Part shown: piece by piece, positions 57,201 through 64,000 of the stretch
Numbering within the stretch: position 1 is the first letter of the stretch
Layout: the number at the start of each line of letters is the position of its first letter
Source: DASRBN01 sp035294305
GTDB taxonomy: Bacteria > Chloroflexota > Ktedonobacteria > Ktedonobacterales > Ktedonobacteraceae
Assembly: GCA_035294305.1 (NCBI GenBank)
Contig: DATGLD010000014.1
Span: forward strand, 1-64,000
DNA length: 64,000 bases
Direction of reading: 5' to 3'
Translations under genes and position numbers: made by a program
The notes under the pieces: model-generated
Database searches by the model: none
Told to the model about the DNA's origin: nothing
What the model saw: the letters and a program-made list of their open reading frames with translations, nothing else

Positions 57201-57355
57201 ACGGCGCAAACGATCATGACAGCCGCTATGATCCCCAATCCTGTCATTAACAACAAATACCAGTGCTGCCGCCAACGCCATAACGCCAGCTCTAGCGTAG
57301 AGGTTACAGGTGAAAGACCGGGTGGATGCTGTCCGGGTTTTGTCGAGCGAGCCAT
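51230..57355 (-). CDS. Double-length FtsX-like ABC permease with internal duplication
   Basis: A 2,041-residue membrane protein made of two homologous permeases in one chain, residues about 1-1000 and 1030-2041. Each half has an N-terminal helix (IIAAVMIVCAVPLFSEVM versus ITAAVVIVCAVPLFSTVT), a large extracellular region, two FtsX helix bundles (LLVDRQAEAIAVLRSRGAS / LLVERQTAAIAMLRSRGAT, and LTSFAVLRALGTAP / LTNFAVLRALGASP) and ends SMSQVLRLSED / SMSQTLRLSED. Typical FtsX-family exporters are 400-1,000 residues and dimerise; this looks like a covalent dimer. No ATPase gene is nearby, although family members need one. Confidence 0.9.
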   Translation of the reverse strand: MARSTKPGQHPPGLSPVTSTLELALWRWRQHWYLLLMTGLGIIAAVMIVCAVPLFSEVMLTAGLRNTLTATPSSSEMTVGVDSAGLSTHGVEQVGQQVTPVVPKFLKSYLSGPPEREITTPNFGFISPPEGGNLVSLEAFSMHESASHLSIVQGRLPETTSQDVEVAITPETAKELHVGVGSVITIQLSYYTQPAVISIAKGSLFQSGIPLAFHMHVVGLFNVRAGDPYWNGEDFQPFAPDNGPTFYYILASDQQLLNTFQQIAQRHSVDQIFFSKPCHIYWYYHLAPARISINQLNTLINQLTAAKAFIANNFGDPAMILQSPFMQTVQLSGAVFSTPSTPSTLERFRSQMALANLPSSILALQVILLLLFFASMMAQLLVDRQAEAIAVLRSRGASSWQVLGSLITQSIVLSLMALIVGPPLASVAVYFIALHLLPPATQNAINVISNAPLQALLDIRAYAIITALVAIVAMIFFLYRASRVNVVSAGRRRSLLQRLNLDVIAIIIALAGYGISLYLGNVQGLLSAQAQSLISTPLALIGPIFLLLAVVLLFMRFFPFLLHLGSSLAIRMRGAAPMLALAHMARAPRQSVRMTLLLALATAFTIFTLVFIASQNQRSLDMAAYQTGADFSGNFRLDMNILPLSQQTALYKHIPGVISASVGYAEDATVVEGLSALTAPSIPIQIRAVDPSTFARTMIWTPVDSSQSLSSLMAQLLAQRGNAMRTTSVPAIVDAYTWNRLGLHVGASFSVNNTATPGDSLRYIAIAEVQHIPTITNTSTGGVLVDYASLAAVQFQVNRSYLTLNQIWLRTSDDPASLASVRTALSSGNLQLDNLVDRRMLAGTLHSDPLYLNLIGVLILGATAALLLAVAGNLMASWLNVRTRLTSFAVLRALGTAPRQIARVLLWEQGIVYAAALVLGIFFGALLAVTVVPTLVFTSITPSTFISNNDFYALQQIIPVQLVVPASLGIAFLVLIAILVLALVMMMRVILHRSMSQVLRLSEDGRMDFLSREEELFIARSTAVQNNHRRPRRSLAPSLLTLTLWRLRQVRFLLLLTCIGITAAVVIVCAVPLFSTVTTTAGLRGSLTATPTTSEITLDSTTQGLSTGIVQNIQQQFAPIIQHDLANYLSSSTEFTVQGSGFTIVSPVPAKGAYTLNLFGTSMQQAASHITLVQGRFPQVSSGAIETMLTPETAQSLHVTVGSVMTLRADYYTDTQEMFGGPHPVGMLQLHIVGLFNVIPDSFWHGQDFLPISQDSQTSYTLLVPGTSFLAALDSIAAAHNSNVVFSPQTYDLAWRYYLDPSRVNIYQLNSLSDQLYHLQSDIAAKAGPIQNQAQSNGVIVYPYLLQVSLYNPVPNSYQLPATLLQYNNRVAVVNVPIDILSLQIIVLILFFVSLMAGLLVERQTAAIAMLRSRGATTRQIYGFLVMQSIGVGIIALVLGPILALIAIVLISQRMLPTAQQDSLTLLTANPIQAILGVAWYAVVAVLVAVLAMALLLRRAATMDVLALRRETARATQVPFWQRYRLDVIAAVIALIGYGISLYITGIGSLLDSRAQVLVATPLALVAPIFLLIGLILLFLRIFPYLLTWGANITGRNRGAVSMLALAQVARSPRQVVRMTMLLALATAFAIFTLVFSASQIQYSRDIAAYEAGADFSGDIPAAIHVTSLQDVTTKYSGIPDVLSATAGYVGEATSSGTSAATTVDIRAVDSSTFAKTAIWTSQDSTESLSSLMAKLASGQQNGISSNVIPVIADANAMNRLNLKIGTTFSLQVGSGDFSSLNFVVVDQVQHIPTVNDNTSLGAAGDYVPPAGILVDYKTYSSIYDTQIVLANGLKSSAFLPLNHVWLRAKDDANSLAQVRAALNTPRLHLDNLTDRYALEGTLSNDPLYLDLIIILIIGAITALLLAVIGDLLTSWLNVRTRLTNFAVLRALGASPGQVAGVLTWEQAIVYITALILGVVFGVLLSLTVVPALIFTGAPANMTNIDEFYALQHIIPAHIVVPLSLDIVFIVLVMVCVVALGMMARVVLSPSMSQTLRLSED

Positions 57356-57485
57356 CTCTACCTCTAATTTTTATAATTGGGCCATAGCCACTTCTACCAC
57401 AATAGCCCTTTGTATCAAAGACGCAAAAAGCGGAAAAGTATTGCCGATTTTCCTTATTATAACCCAAATCTGCTCCCCTGGAGTC

Positions 57486-57564
57486 ACGGGTGATTACCTG
57501 GAAGCTGGTAAGACTTTGCGATTGGGATGGGTGGGACAATTTCAGACTTCCAGGTAATCACCAG
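57486..57564. repeat. Inverted-repeat element copy 3
   Basis: GGTGATTACCTGGAAG (57489-57504) is the exact reverse complement of 57547-57562, around a 42-nt loop. On the minus strand the right end reads CTGGTGATTACCTGGAAG, matching 15 of 18 bases of the terminus at 5703. It lies in the 213-bp gap between the anti-sigma and FtsX genes (both minus strand) and could also end the anti-sigma transcript. Confidence 0.6.
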
Positions 57565-57569
57565 ACGAG

Positions 57570-59150
57570 TCATGAAGAATACAACTCGACGAGTGTCCGC
57601 GACGAAGAGAACGCGCTGACCTGAACGGTTCCTACAACCCACAGTTCCCCAGTATGAGGAACCTGAACGATAGCATACAGAATGTTGCTATCCGTGCCAA
57701 AATCTGTATTTTTAACCACGCTCCACTGCTTCCCATTCCAGTGTTCGACCAGGGTCAGCGACTCCTGTCCGGGATACCGGCTGCGCGGCGAATAACCAAC
57801 CGCCCAAACATCATTTGACGAACGTGCGACCACGTCGGTAAGTTGGTTGCCACCTACACCCGGATCAGGACTGCTCACAATGCTCCACTGCTTCCCATTC
57901 CAGTGTTCGATCAACGTCTTGATGATGCTGGAATCGCTTCCACTTGTAAAGAAGCCGACAGCCCAGATATCGTTTGAAGAAACGATAGATAATCCGCTCA
58001 GTACCTGCTCATTTGCTCCGGCAAGAGTCGGACTTGAGACAATGCTCCATTGCTGGCCGTTCCAGTGTTCGAACAAAATCAGGTTCCCGCTATTGTAATA
58101 GCCACTATTAGAGCTATACCCCACTGTCCAGATATCATTCGCCGAGACAGCCGCAACTTTGTAGAGAATATTCTGGGCTAGCGTTCCATTCGGGCTGGGT
58201 ACGATGCTCCAGCGGCTGCCGTCCCAGTGTTCGATCAACGTTTTCGAGGTCGAGGTTTCCAGGTCTAACGTGTACCCCACCGTCCAGATATCATTGGCCG
58301 AGACAGCGGCGATTGAGGAAAGATCGCTCTGGTCAAATTGAGGCCTGGGACTCCGCACAATCCTCCACTGCTTCCCATCCCAGCGTTCGATCAGGGTATT
58401 CATCACCTGCTTATCCCAGCTATAGCCTACCGCCCAGACATCATTTGACGAGATAGCAGCAATTCCCTCCAGTCCAAAATCGCCATCCCCAGGCTTTGGA
58501 TTCGGCACAATCCTCCACCGCGTTCCATCCCAGTGTTCGATTAGAGCGCTTTTTACGACAGTGTTTTGCTGTATGCTGCCATTGGAGGAAGTTCCTACCG
58601 CCCAGGCATCACTGGATGTGAGAGCAGCCACGCTGCCAAGTTGATTCTGGAATGTCCCGACATTTGGGCTGGGGACAACTTTCCAGGTATATACCGGGCC
58701 AGACTCCGTGATTGTTCCATGATTATGCAAAGCCAGCACTGTCAGAAATGTACCGAGCAGCGCCACCACAACCAGCACAGCCGCAAGAGCTTGCCCGCTC
58801 ACTCGAAAACGAGATGAATGACGCATGCTGCGTGATGACCCACCGGCTGTGGTCGCGATCTGCTCTCGCTGCTCGCTCTCTTTCACAAACGGAGTAGATG
58901 CCAGAGAGCTACCGTGCGCATCCCACACATAGAGTAAGCGCGCGGGTATTGCCGGCAGCGGTTTAACGTCTGGCAATTGTTCCAGATATCTTCCCATTGC
59001 CTCGTACTCAGTGCGCACGGCAGCGCATGCGTGGCAGGATGCGATATGTGTTTCAAGAGCCATTCGCTCAAAAGGCGCGAGGTCATCTGGATGGGTCGCG
59101 GCCAGCTTCTCGGCCCAGAAAGCGCATGGGAATTGCTCCGTTGATTTCAT
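57570..59150 (-). CDS. Zinc-finger anti-sigma factor with seven-blade propeller-like tail
   Basis: A 526-residue membrane protein. The N-terminal zinc anti-sigma domain has HIASCHACAAV (H-x3-C-x2-C, about 31-41) and should hold the ECF sigma factor encoded just upstream. One membrane helix follows (about 120-142). The extracellular part has seven repeats, each about 50-55 residues with a NDVWAVGYS-like core and a WDGKQWRIV-like end, compatible with a seven-bladed beta-propeller that could sense a ligand or wall component. The start overlaps the sigma-factor stop by 4 nt. Confidence 0.88.
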   Translation of the reverse strand: MKSTEQFPCAFWAEKLAATHPDDLAPFERMALETHIASCHACAAVRTEYEAMGRYLEQLPDVKPLPAIPARLLYVWDAHGSSLASTPFVKESEQREQIATTAGGSSRSMRHSSRFRVSGQALAAVLVVVALLGTFLTVLALHNHGTITESGPVYTWKVVPSPNVGTFQNQLGSVAALTSSDAWAVGTSSNGSIQQNTVVKSALIEHWDGTRWRIVPNPKPGDGDFGLEGIAAISSNDVWAVGYSWDKQVMNTLIERWDGKQWRIVRSPRPQFDQSDLSSIAAVSANDIWTVGYTLDLETSTSKTLIEHWDGSRWSIVPSPNGTLAQNILYKVAAVSANDIWTVGYSSNSGYYNSGNLILFEHWNGQQWSIVSSPTLAGANEQVLSGLSIVSSNDIWAVGFFTSGSDSSIIKTLIEHWNGKQWSIVSSPDPGVGGNQLTDVVARSSNDVWAVGYSPRSRYPGQESLTLVEHWNGKQWSVVKNTDFGTDSNILYAIVQVPHTGELWVVGTVQVSAFSSSRTLVELYSS

Positions 59151-59734
59151 CGCAAAGGCTCTCCTTTCAAGCGCCGGTATTCAAGGCGAAATTGCTCGCG
59201 CCCGCGGCTGACGTATGCGCTGACACTTTTTTCGCTGATACCCAGCACGGCGGCGATTTCGCGTTGCGAGAAACCGGCAACATGCTGCAAGAGCAGGCAC
59301 GTACGGCTCTGCGGTGAGAGCATTGCCAGAATTTTCGCAATACATTCCCGCTCTCCTGCTTGCTCCTCTGGTCCCGCAACTTTCAAAACACCCGTAGAGG
59401 TTTCCTTTTCGTGGTCGGCCCAGGGCAACATGCGGATCAATCGTTCACGCTTGAGATATGAACGGGCAACATTGGTGGCAATGCGGTAGAGCCAGGGACG
59501 AAAGGCAATCTCCCCCTGTAACTTCGGCAGGCCTTTCCAGGCCCGGACAAACGTCTCCTGGGCAAGGTCGCATCCCACCTCGTCATTACCGGCAAGGTGC
59601 GCAAGATACTTACAAATAGGACCGTTGTAGAGTGCAAATAATTGCGCGAAGGCCTTCTGATCTCCCGCGCGCGCGGATTCCAGCGTCTCTGCCAGCCCTG
59701 TACTGGTAGAATCGGGGGGCAATGATTGCGCCAT
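59147..59734 (-). CDS. ECF-type RNA polymerase sigma factor
   Basis: A 195-residue sigma-70 family protein with region 2 (about 28-92; DLAQETFVRAWKGLPKLQG, FRPWLYRIATNVARSYL) and region 4 (about 130-182; LLLQHVAGFSQREIAAVLG, SEKSVSAYVSRGREQFR). Regions 1 and 3 are missing, as in ECF factors. It is co-transcribed with its anti-sigma factor (4-nt overlap). AGGAGAAGGG precedes the ATG. A GGAAACT (minus strand, 59784-59778) about 45 bases upstream resembles ECF -35 elements and may mark autoregulation. Confidence 0.93.
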   Translation of the reverse strand: MAQSLPPDSTSTGLAETLESARAGDQKAFAQLFALYNGPICKYLAHLAGNDEVGCDLAQETFVRAWKGLPKLQGEIAFRPWLYRIATNVARSYLKRERLIRMLPWADHEKETSTGVLKVAGPEEQAGERECIAKILAMLSPQSRTCLLLQHVAGFSQREIAAVLGISEKSVSAYVSRGREQFRLEYRRLKGEPLR

Positions 59735-59853
59735 CGGCCCTTCTCCTGCAATAAGTTTGAGATGAAAGAGTGTCGACAGTTTCCTTCCTTTTCTCTATCC
59801 TTATAACTCTGGAAAAGGGCCAAACCCTGTGATTTCTCAGAAGAAACGCTGGA

Positions 59854-61485
59854 TTAATCTGCCAGCGTCGTCGATTGCACCTGGTGGCGGGCGCGCAGCA
59901 CCTTTTTATCGAACTTGCCCACGCTGGTCTTCGGAATGGCATCGATGAAGATCACATCATCTGGCAGCCACCATTTGGCAACTTTGGGACGCAGGTACTC
60001 AATAATCTCATCTTTCGTGATTTGTCCGGCATAATCGGGCCTGGGCACTACATAGGCGACGGGGCGCTCATCCCACTTTGGATGAGGGATACCGATCACA
60101 CACGCCTCAAAAACCTTTGGATGGCCCATAATCAGGCCTTCGACCTCGACCGAGGAGATCCACTCACCACCGGATTTCACCAGGTCTTTGGTACGGTCAA
60201 CCAGCTGGATGATGCCATCTTCGTCGACGACCGCCACATCACCCGTGCGCAGCCAGCCAGCGACAAACTTCTCACCGGTCGCGGGATCACCATAGTAAGC
60301 GCGCGCAATCCAGGGGCCGCGCACCTGCAGTTCACCAAAAGTGGTATTATCCCAGGGTACTTCCTCGCCTGTATCCATGTTCACCACACGGAAATCAACA
60401 CCGGGCAGCACCGTACCCTGCCGCGCCTTGATACGAAATTGCTCGTCAAGCGGCCAATCTTTCTGGTAGCTGCGCAGCTTGGAGAGCGAAGCTAGCGGCG
60501 AAGTTTCCGTCATACCCCAGGCATGAACGATGTTGATATTCTTGCGATAAAGCCCCTCGATCAGCGAGCGAGGAACCGCCGACCCGCCGCAATAAATAGC
60601 GCGCAACGAAGAAAGGTCTATCTCCTGTTTATCAAGCACGCTTAAGAGCCCGATCCAGATTGTCGGTACACCTGCTGTAACGGTCACTCGCTCATCGGAT
60701 ATAAGATGCGCGATACGAGCGGGGTCCATGAAGCGGCCTGGGAAGACGAGCTTCGAACCCATCATGACAGCGGCATGCGGAAAGCCCCAGGCATTGGCAT
60801 GGAACATAGGAACAACCGGCAAAACTGTGTCCTGTTCAGAAAGGCCCGCGCCATCAGCCAGTCCAACGCCCATTGAATGAAGGAATACCGAGCGATGGCT
60901 ATAAATTACACCCTTAGGGTTGCCGGTGGTGCCAGAGGTATAGCACATAGCGGCAGCCGTATTCTCATCGAGCCGCGGCCACTCGTACTTCTCGGGTTGC
61001 CCGCCGATGAGGGTTTCATAGTCAACGGAGGGCTGCAGCTTGCCTGTAGAGTTGGGCGCATCGCCCATAATCACATACAGCTTCACCGTCTTTAGCTGAT
61101 CCACAAGTCCTTCCAGGATGGGCACCAGGTCCCCATCAACAAAGATCATTTGATCTTCAGCATTATTGACGATGTAGACCAGTTGATCCGCAAACAGGCG
61201 TATATTCAGCGTGTGCAGAACCGCGCCCATACAGGGAATACCGAAATACAGTTCGAGGTGCCGGTAGGTGTTCCAACCAAAGGTCGCAACGCGGTCGCCC
61301 TCCTTGATGCCCGCGTTATGAAGCGCATGAGCGAGTTGCTGAGTACGTTTCCCCCACTCAGCGAAGGTGTAGCGATGCAATCCGCTCTCGGTGAGCGTGA
61401 CAACTTCCTTGCGGGAAAAAATACGAACGGCACGATCGAAACAATGCTGCAACGTCAATGGATAATCCATCATCAAACCTTGCAT
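59854..61485 (-). CDS. Long-chain acyl-CoA ligase family protein
   Basis: A 543-residue AMP-forming ligase that activates fatty or other carboxylic acids to CoA thioesters. The P-loop is CYTSGTTGNPKGVIYSH (about 188-204), A5 region AWGMTETSPLASL, A7 LRTGDVAVVDEDG and the C-terminal catalytic Lys in PKTSVGKFDKKVLR (about 517-530). Length and order are those of medium/long-chain ligases. AGGAGG lies about 10 bases before the ATG at 61485; in-frame ATGs 12 and 15 bases later are alternatives. Monocistronic. Exact chain length cannot be deduced. Confidence 0.9.
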   Translation of the reverse strand: MQGLMMDYPLTLQHCFDRAVRIFSRKEVVTLTESGLHRYTFAEWGKRTQQLAHALHNAGIKEGDRVATFGWNTYRHLELYFGIPCMGAVLHTLNIRLFADQLVYIVNNAEDQMIFVDGDLVPILEGLVDQLKTVKLYVIMGDAPNSTGKLQPSVDYETLIGGQPEKYEWPRLDENTAAAMCYTSGTTGNPKGVIYSHRSVFLHSMGVGLADGAGLSEQDTVLPVVPMFHANAWGFPHAAVMMGSKLVFPGRFMDPARIAHLISDERVTVTAGVPTIWIGLLSVLDKQEIDLSSLRAIYCGGSAVPRSLIEGLYRKNINIVHAWGMTETSPLASLSKLRSYQKDWPLDEQFRIKARQGTVLPGVDFRVVNMDTGEEVPWDNTTFGELQVRGPWIARAYYGDPATGEKFVAGWLRTGDVAVVDEDGIIQLVDRTKDLVKSGGEWISSVEVEGLIMGHPKVFEACVIGIPHPKWDERPVAYVVPRPDYAGQITKDEIIEYLRPKVAKWWLPDDVIFIDAIPKTSVGKFDKKVLRARHQVQSTTLAD

Positions 61486-61977
61486 ACTACATACCTCCTG
61501 TGTGAACCTGCCCTCTAAGGAGCGCCACGTCTATTACCTTACCCTGCTACAAAAAACTGAAGCCGGTTTCATCTATTGTTCTATTCTACAAGCCCGACCT
61601 GATAACCGCAATGCCTTTGCAAACTGGTTCTCGATCTCAAAAACCTGTAAAAAACATGAGCTTAAATTAGAAATTGCTGAGAATTTTTTAGAACCCTCAA
61701 AATCATATTGCTCATGAGCAGCTTATTTGTTATGCTGATTATTAGAGGTTATGGTTTTCCTGTATCCTTTGCTGCGGATGAGGCGTGTCTATTTATGTAT
61801 TTTGTAGCGCGTCACATTAAGGATAAGTACACAAAGTTGTGCAACTTTTTGCACTGATGAGCCGTATATTTAGAAGGAGTACACAAGAAAGTAGCAAGCA
61901 AGTAACAAGTAGGGGATGATGTTGTATTGCGTTTCAAGCCTTTTGCAATTATTTTTTCAATATGAGAGGAGCCTGAA
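61486..61977. other. Divergent intergenic region with palindrome
   Basis: An AT-rich gap between the ligase gene and the KGG gene. It contains the 16-bp inverted repeat AAAGTTG-TG-CAACTTT (61833-61848), partly repeated right after it (TTTTTGCACTG), about 130 bases before the KGG ATG. This may be a repressor site or the base of an RNA hairpin. A 71-codon frame at 61502 has no coding character. Confidence 0.45.
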
Positions 61978-62184
61978 ATGATTTTACATACTACTAACAG
62001 ACGACCACGTGGCCTGGCTGCGATGAGCCTGGAACGCCGGAGAGAGATTGCCAGTAAAGGTGGGCGTACATCACAGGCGCGAGGAACCGCGCATCAATGG
62101 ACGGCGGAAGAGGCCTCTGCCGCAGGTAAGAAAGGGAGCGCGCGTTACGCACTGAGAAAGGCCAATAGTTCCGCCCAGTCATAG
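61978..62184 (+). CDS. KGG-repeat general stress protein
   Basis: A 68-residue hydrophilic protein with the stress-induced KGG motif family pattern: RGLAAMSLERRREIASKGG (about 11-29) followed by HQWTAEEASAAGKKGS (about 39-54). It is related to small stress proteins of the GsiB/YciG type, usually induced by starvation or desiccation; the exact function is unknown. The ATG follows GAGAGGAGCC. A long AT-rich leader with a 16-bp palindrome precedes it and a 15-bp hairpin follows. Confidence 0.85.
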   Translation: MILHTTNRRPRGLAAMSLERRREIASKGGRTSQARGTAHQWTAEEASAAGKKGSARYALRKANSSAQS

Positions 62185-62247
62185 TTATTCATCTCTTTGG
62201 ACATAGAAACTGGTTTAGGGAGTTTTACAAAAGGGATGCTCAGATAG

Positions 62248-62287
62248 CAAGCGGCCAGATAGACGTATGTTACTATCTGGCCGCTTG
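62248..62287 (+). terminator. Terminator-like hairpin after the KGG gene
   Basis: CAAGCGGCCAGATAG (62248-62262) pairs exactly with 62273-62287 around 10 nt, followed by TTCTTGCC, a weak T-rich tail. It lies 64 bases after the KGG stop. No gene is seen from here to the folC stop at 62477. Confidence 0.65.
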
Positions 62288-62476
62288 TTCTTGCCGCTTC
62301 TCTGTGGGAGAGTAGAGCGGCACACCCGAACATGTCAAGGACAAATGCATCATGCTATATTTCGTGGTCTGATAATCCACGGTGGGCGCATAGCATCGCT
62401 TAGTTTCGCCTCTCAAAAAAGTAATACGCCAACCATGCAAAGTTGGATTGCATCAATTTTATTGTGGAATTTGAGA

Positions 62477-63904
62477 TCATCCATTTTCATGGTCGAGCCC
62501 ATGAATATCCTCCCTTGCCACCTTATCCCCACGCGCAGCCGCCCATTGTAAAACCTCTGCCGCAACATATAACGAACCGGTAGCACAGACCAAATCGTTG
62601 CTCTCCGCCAGGCTAAGTGCCAGTTCCATAGCAGCATTGCTATTTTCTGAAGTATAAACACTTACGTTGGGGGCCTGGGCCGCAAAAATAGCCCGCATCT
62701 CTTCGATTGAAGCCCCACGCGGATTTTTCATTCGTGTCAAAACAACGGCATCCACTCCTGCCAGAGCCTGTACGATGCCAACCAGGTCTTTGTCACGATT
62801 CACACTCAGCACAGTGATGAGCTTGCGCCAGGAAAACGAAGTGCGTAGCGCCTGCATCAACTTTTGCATAGAATCGGCATTGTGCGCGCCATCAACCACA
62901 ATCACCGGATTATGCCCGACAACCTCAATGCGTGCGGGCCAATGGACTAAGCGCAATCCTTCGCGTAATGCCTTCTCATCCCACCTGACGCCCTTCTTGT
63001 TCAGATTGTCGAGGGCTGCGAGCGCGGCCGTGGCATTTTCAAGCTGGTGCTCACCGACCAGTGGGATTTCCAGGCCTGAATACGTCTTTTCCGGCGCCCA
63101 GATAGTGAAGCGCTGGCGATCCTCAAAACGCTGCTCCAGCTGGTAGCGATAGCTGGTTGCCGGTAATTGTCCCGCATCGACTTCTGCCTGCGCGGGATCG
63201 TTCTCAAGTGGACCGGCGCGCACAAGTTCGGCATTCCGTTTGCGACTGACGGCGGCAATAGCAAGTAAAGCCTCTGGAGACTGGGCAGAAGTAACAATCA
63301 CCCCATCCGATTTGATAATACCAGCCTTTTCGGTCGCAATCTGCGTCAGTGTATTTCCCAGCACCTGCATATGATCGTAACTGATCGAAGTAATCACCGA
63401 GACGAGCGGCTGTGTGACATTGGTCGCGTCCAATCGCCCGCCTAAGCCAACTTCGAGGACGGCATGTTGCACTTGCTTGCGCGCGAAATAGAGGAACATC
63501 AGGGCAGTCGCTACCTGGTATGTGTTATATGGAACGGCGCCAGGGGTTTGCTCGATCTTCTCAACGGCAGCGCGGACCTGTGGCAGCAGTTCAGCAAATT
63601 CTTCCTCGCTGATGAGGCGGCCATTGATACGAATGCGCTCGCGAAAAGTGTGCAGGTCGGGCTGCGTATAGAGGCCGGTGCGCCATCCTGCCTCACGCAA
63701 GACACGCTCGATCATAGCCGCCGTCGACCCCTTGCCTTTCGTGCCCGCAATCAATGTGCTGCCATAGCTTGTATGTGGATTGCCCAGCGCCTCAAGCAGC
63801 AGCTCTTCGCGCGACAAATTCCCCTCGCGATTGCGCGTATACACTCCGCTACGTTCAAAATCGCTCAGGCTATAAAGGTAGGATAAGGCTTCTTTATAAT
63901 TCAT
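62477..63904 (-). CDS. folC: Folylpolyglutamate synthase / dihydrofolate synthase
   Basis: A 475-residue Mur-ligase-like enzyme that adds glutamate to folates. The P-loop is AGTKGKGSTAAM (about 53-64), the folate/metal segment LEVGLGGRLDATNV (about 151-164) with SYDHMQVLGNTLTQIATEKAGI, and the late VVDGAHNADSM holds the family His. Domains and length are normal. AAAGGATAAC precedes the ATG. The 96 bases upstream to the window edge show no assignable gene. Confidence 0.93.
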   Translation of the reverse strand: MNYKEALSYLYSLSDFERSGVYTRNREGNLSREELLLEALGNPHTSYGSTLIAGTKGKGSTAAMIERVLREAGWRTGLYTQPDLHTFRERIRINGRLISEEEFAELLPQVRAAVEKIEQTPGAVPYNTYQVATALMFLYFARKQVQHAVLEVGLGGRLDATNVTQPLVSVITSISYDHMQVLGNTLTQIATEKAGIIKSDGVIVTSAQSPEALLAIAAVSRKRNAELVRAGPLENDPAQAEVDAGQLPATSYRYQLEQRFEDRQRFTIWAPEKTYSGLEIPLVGEHQLENATAALAALDNLNKKGVRWDEKALREGLRLVHWPARIEVVGHNPVIVVDGAHNADSMQKLMQALRTSFSWRKLITVLSVNRDKDLVGIVQALAGVDAVVLTRMKNPRGASIEEMRAIFAAQAPNVSVYTSENSNAAMELALSLAESNDLVCATGSLYVAAEVLQWAAARGDKVAREDIHGLDHENG

Positions 63905-64000
63905 GGTTGTTATCCTTTAGAGGATAGGAGTCAGATTAGCCAGCTGTGGCCGGCAATGGCCTTTGACAGCCACCACCGCTAATCGCTCTCGTCACATCAT

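Noticed and set aside
61502..61717. 71-codon plus-strand frame after the acyl-CoA ligase start
   Set aside because: Lies in an AT-rich divergent promoter region and has no coding character.
63905..64000. C-terminal end of a minus-strand gene upstream of folC
   Set aside because: A 20-codon open frame reaches a stop near 63936, but its sequence is not recognisable and may be chance.

Overview
The window looks like a chromosomal stretch of a filamentous, soil-type Chloroflexota bacterium, most plausibly a Ktedonobacterales relative. This is inferred from gene style, not a marker gene: FHA and zinc-ribbon proteins with Pro-rich linkers, a zinc-finger anti-sigma factor with a propeller tail, a KGG-repeat stress protein, many two-component and ABC genes, and mid-50s GC with AT-richer islands. 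No rRNA, tRNA, CRISPR array or complete insertion sequence was found. The left edge appears to cut the first codons of a transposase-like gene.

Layout. 0.4-4.8 kb: a heterodimeric ABC exporter pair and a GNAT acetyltransferase. 5-10 kb: a sparse region with a small membrane protein, hypothetical genes, gene remnants and an orphan lysine 5,6-aminomutase alpha subunit. 10-13.7 kb: a methyltransferase and a NarL-type two-component system. 14.3-19.8 kb: enoyl-CoA hydratase and acyl-CoA carboxylase beta (one operon), a 14-TM MFS exporter and a cytidylate-kinase-like protein. 20-30.5 kb: a long, tightly overlapped minus-strand histidine operon (hisZ-like, hisG, an APH-fold kinase, hisH, hisA, hisF, hisIE, hisD) ending in a translationally coupled DNA methyltransferase. 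30.9-34.4 kb: two modular membrane proteins, one zinc-ribbon and one FHA. 34.6-41.9 kb: D-aminoacylase-type amidohydrolase, IclR regulator, YqeB and a three-subunit molybdenum hydroxylase. 42-43.6 kb: a double-FHA protein and a NadD-like nucleotidyltransferase. 43.8-46.6 kb: a lipoprotein, then mntR-mntH with a readable operator. 46.8-51 kb: TypA/BipA, a C39-like peptidase and an AT-rich patch with a truncated permease. 51.2-59.7 kb: a 2,041-residue internally duplicated FtsX permease and an ECF sigma/anti-sigma pair. 59.8-64 kb: acyl-CoA ligase, KGG stress protein and FolC.

How the genes work together. The his cluster covers most of the pathway from PRPP to histidine, but hisB, hisC and histidinol-phosphate phosphatase are not here, and it carries two passengers (kinase, methyltransferase). 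The IclR-YqeB-hydroxylase block reads as one regulated catabolic operon with a consensus promoter and a palindromic operator. MntR probably represses its own operon with the Mn/Fe transporter. The sigma/anti-sigma pair is a standard membrane-signal module.

The most interesting signals are the kinase and the methyltransferase inside the his operon, the double-length permease, the HisZ-like protein with a full HisRS-type C-terminal domain beside a long-form HisG, a set of long perfect hairpins at gene ends (one a 58-bp palindrome without spacer), a small inverted-repeat element family, and a putative leader ORF in front of the amidohydrolase gene.
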